Both the position numbers and the translations under genes were made by a program. From positions 1 through 41,445 of the forward strand of contig DATIPQ010000098.1 in NCBI GenBank assembly GCA_035471785.1: a stretch of 41,445 bases of DNA, written 5' to 3'. Each line of letters begins with the position of its first letter. Position 1 is the stretch's first letter. A model generated the notes under the pieces. The model was given only the letters and a program-made list of their open reading frames with translations, was not told the DNA's origin and made no database searches. The stretch is from Acidobacteriota bacterium. Lineage in GTDB: Bacteria; Acidobacteriota; UBA6911; RPQK01; DATIPO01. Below are positions 39,937 through 41,445 of the stretch, one piece after another.

Positions 39937-40608
39937 ATGTGCTTTCCAGCAGTTCGCAACCATTCTCAACGGCCCCGCTGCCTCTTCCTTTTTCTTTCCC
40001 TCCTGGCGCTGCTGCTGCTGGCTCCCGTAGTCAACCTGGGGCCCGGTGCGGCCGTCATGTTTCTGCTTCTCCAGTCGATCACCCTGATCGCCGGAATCTC
40101 CGCCTTGCGCTTCCGCGGCCGCTCCCTTCCCGCTGCCGTGGTGCTGGCCGTACTGCAACTAGCCGCCTCCGTCGCCGCGCTCGCCTACCAGTATCCGATG
40201 GCCCGCTACCTGGCCCTGATTTTCATCATCCTCTTTTACCTCTACCTCCTGGCCCACGTGCTTTCCTACGTGCTCAGCAGAGAAGGCCGGGGCGTCGATC
40301 GCATCATCGGGGGCTTGAGCGCCTACCTGCTGATGGGCGTCGCCTGGGGATTCCTCTACATCCTCATCGAAGCCGCCGCGCCGGGCTCTTTCGCGACACC
40401 GGGAACGGACTTCCCTGTCGATGGCGCAGGACGGCCCGACCTCATCTACTTCAGCTTCGTCACCCTCACCACTCTGGGTTTTGGAGAAATCGTGCCGGCC
40501 TCGCCGCTGGTGCGTCCCATCACCATTCTGGAAGCCTTGGCCGGAGTCTTCTTTATGGCCGTTCTGGTGGCTCGGCTGGTGGGCAGCTATTCCACCGACC
40601 CTGAATAA
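39937..40608 (+). CDS. Two-transmembrane-pore potassium-type ion channel
   Basis: A 223-residue membrane protein with about six hydrophobic segments; four near 15-110 (LFLFLSLLALLLLAPVV, AVVLAVLQLAASVAAL, ALIFIILFYLYLLAHVL) and the pore pair near 128-145 and 188-212. Between the last two lies FSFVTLTTLGFGEIVPASPL, an Ion_trans_2 pore loop with selectivity filter T-L-G-F-G instead of T-x-G-Y-G. No cytoplasmic RCK domain follows. GGAGGGG lies about 5 bases before the ATG. It comes 25 bases after the RND permease and may be transcribed with it. Confidence 0.82.
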   Translation: MCFPAVRNHSQRPRCLFLFLSLLALLLLAPVVNLGPGAAVMFLLLQSITLIAGISALRFRGRSLPAAVVLAVLQLAASVAALAYQYPMARYLALIFIILFYLYLLAHVLSYVLSREGRGVDRIIGGLSAYLLMGVAWGFLYILIEAAAPGSFATPGTDFPVDGAGRPDLIYFSFVTLTTLGFGEIVPASPLVRPITILEALAGVFFMAVLVARLVGSYSTDPE

Positions 40609-40645
40609 AAAAGGCCGAGCCTCTGGAAACCAGAAGCTCGGCCTG
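40609..40645 (-). terminator. Terminator downstream of the CHRD gene
   Basis: The arms AGGCCGAGC...CTGG and CCAG...GCTCGGCCT (about 40613-40644) form a long hairpin. On the minus strand it is followed by a run of T residues (the AAAAAA at 40608-40613 on the plus strand), so it terminates the leftward CHRD gene. Rightward there is no T-tract after the stem, but the hairpin lies just after the channel stop and could slow polymerase from that side too. Confidence 0.75.
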
Positions 40646-40673
40646 CAAGTCATCCGCATTTTGCGGCTGAGGT

Positions 40674-41445
40674 TTAGTTGGGAACCGAAGGCACGGCGTT
40701 GAGCAATCCGCTGTCGGCCGGACCCTGTTCCAGGGCGATCATGGCGAAGCCGCTGTCAGAAGAACAGGCGATGCTGCCTTGAAAGCCGGTGCTGAAATCG
40801 ACGCTGTCGAACAACTCGGTGACGAACTGCGAGAAATGTCCTCTTCCATCCAAAGGAACACCCGTCATAGCCACCGCCGCTCCAGTGTCGTCGCGCAGTT
40901 CGCAGTTGACGGTGATCATCGACGTCTCGGCGTTCTGCAGGGCCACACCGGTATTGAGCGTTTCGCTGACGGTCACCGGGGCCACCAGCGAGGTGCCGGC
41001 GCCCTGTCCCAGTACGCTGGCGATACCCGAGCCTTCGATGGCGAAGCGGAGGAAGCCGATCACGGACTGGTCGGCATTCAATACCGCAGATCCAACCACA
41101 AAGGTTTCGGTCGGAACCAGATCAAGTTGAAAAGTGCCATTCCCGTTCAGAGTAAACGGGAACTCGGATGCCATCGTATCTCCCACAGTCACATCAGCCG
41201 GCATGCCGGCGTCGTCGAAGAACGAGACCGTGCCGCTGGCGGGAGTCGCCGAACTGTTCAGCAGGGTGATCTGAGAACTGATAGTGGGCGTGTTGAGCAT
41301 GGGATCGCCCAAGCCCGATCCGAACTGGGCGAAGTACAGCGATTGGCCTGTCGGCGGAATCTGTCCGCGGATTTCGCCGCCCACATTCGCCATCGTGTGG
41401 ACGTTGACGTAGAGGTTGCCAGTCCGCAGCGCATCCAGGAACTCT
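40674..41445 (-). CDS. CHRD-domain protein, partial (5' end outside window)
   Basis: The minus-strand frame is open to the window edge, giving 256 residues of the C-terminal part. The first residues, FLDALRTGNLYVNVHT and GGEIRGQI, are the end of a CHRD domain (a bacterial relative of the chordin domain, extracellular, role unclear). Then come two similar beta-rich stretches (NSSATPASGTVSFFDDAGMP and FRFAIEGSG; ALQNAETSMITVNCELRDDT and ALEQGPADSGLLNAVPS), the pattern of repeated extracellular domains seen in secreted acidobacterial proteins. An ATG at 41391-41393 is internal, not the start. The true start and signal peptide lie beyond 41445. Confidence 0.75.
   Translation of the reverse strand, partial: EFLDALRTGNLYVNVHTMANVGGEIRGQIPPTGQSLYFAQFGSGLGDPMLNTPTISSQITLLNSSATPASGTVSFFDDAGMPADVTVGDTMASEFPFTLNGNGTFQLDLVPTETFVVGSAVLNADQSVIGFLRFAIEGSGIASVLGQGAGTSLVAPVTVSETLNTGVALQNAETSMITVNCELRDDTGAAVAMTGVPLDGRGHFSQFVTELFDSVDFSTGFQGSIACSSDSGFAMIALEQGPADSGLLNAVPSVPN

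Noticed and set aside
1-41445. CRISPR array
   Set aside because: No set of regularly spaced short repeats and no cas-like gene was seen anywhere in the window.

Overview
The window is GC-rich bacterial DNA and looks chromosomal. The gene content best fits an Acidobacteriota-like Gram-negative. This rests on outer-membrane parts (Pal, a TolC/RND efflux operon, a beta-barrel protein), a Ser/Thr kinase with TPR repeats, a membrane wHTH-TPR regulator, an outer-membrane protein with a short helical N-terminal domain of a type common in Acidobacteria, and a CHRD protein. There is no rRNA or other phylogenetic marker I could compare, so this placement is inference.

Layout. (1) 1-3.6 kb is an accessory graveyard at a tRNA-Leu gene. 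An intact tRNA-Leu(CAA) is followed by a 1.7-kb element bounded by a 71-bp direct copy of the tRNA 3' half. The element holds a 5'-truncated tyrosine integrase and one outer-membrane beta-barrel gene. Behind the second att copy lie the C-terminus of a second integrase and a VirB3-like conjugation fragment pressed against it, a decayed frame with an HEFGH motif, an AbrB/PIN toxin-antitoxin pair, and a truncated TIR-domain gene. (2) 3.9-8.8 kb: a ScyD/ScyE-like propeller protein divergent from a wHTH-FlgO-TPR regulator with a perfect palindrome before its start. Then come a broken second copy of the AbrB/PIN pair, a SAM methyltransferase, a small membrane protein and a scrap of a dienelactone hydrolase. 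(3) 8.9-13.9 kb: a prenyltransferase-like toroid protein, a GNAT-DinB operon, an AtuA-family protein, a frameshifted HTH gene and a phosphoglycerate-mutase-like metalloenzyme. (4) 13.9-21.2 kb: a membrane-bound SpoIIE/RsbU phosphatase; a tightly overlapping minus-strand operon of active M16 protease, inactive M16 partner, Pal and a membrane-anchored protein; and a third, secreted M16-like protein divergent from it. (5) 21.2-28.6 kb: the conserved translation and transcription operon rimP-nusA-infB-ylxP-nrnA-truB, with a good sigma70 promoter and a leader hairpin. rbfA is not at its usual place. (6) 28.7-32.9 kb: a bacilliredoxin-rhodanese fusion, a conserved protein of unknown function and the kinase-TPR protein. 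(7) 33.2-39.9 kb: an RND efflux operon whose outer-membrane component carries an extra N-terminal substrate-binding-protein-like domain. (8) 39.9-41.4 kb: a two-pore-helix type ion channel, a terminator, and a CHRD-domain protein running off the window.

The most unusual items are the binding-domain/TolC fusion in the RND operon, the collapsed tandem integration at tRNA-Leu, the bacilliredoxin-rhodanese fusion, and several fragmentary defence, TA and conjugation genes not visible to ordinary ORF calling.
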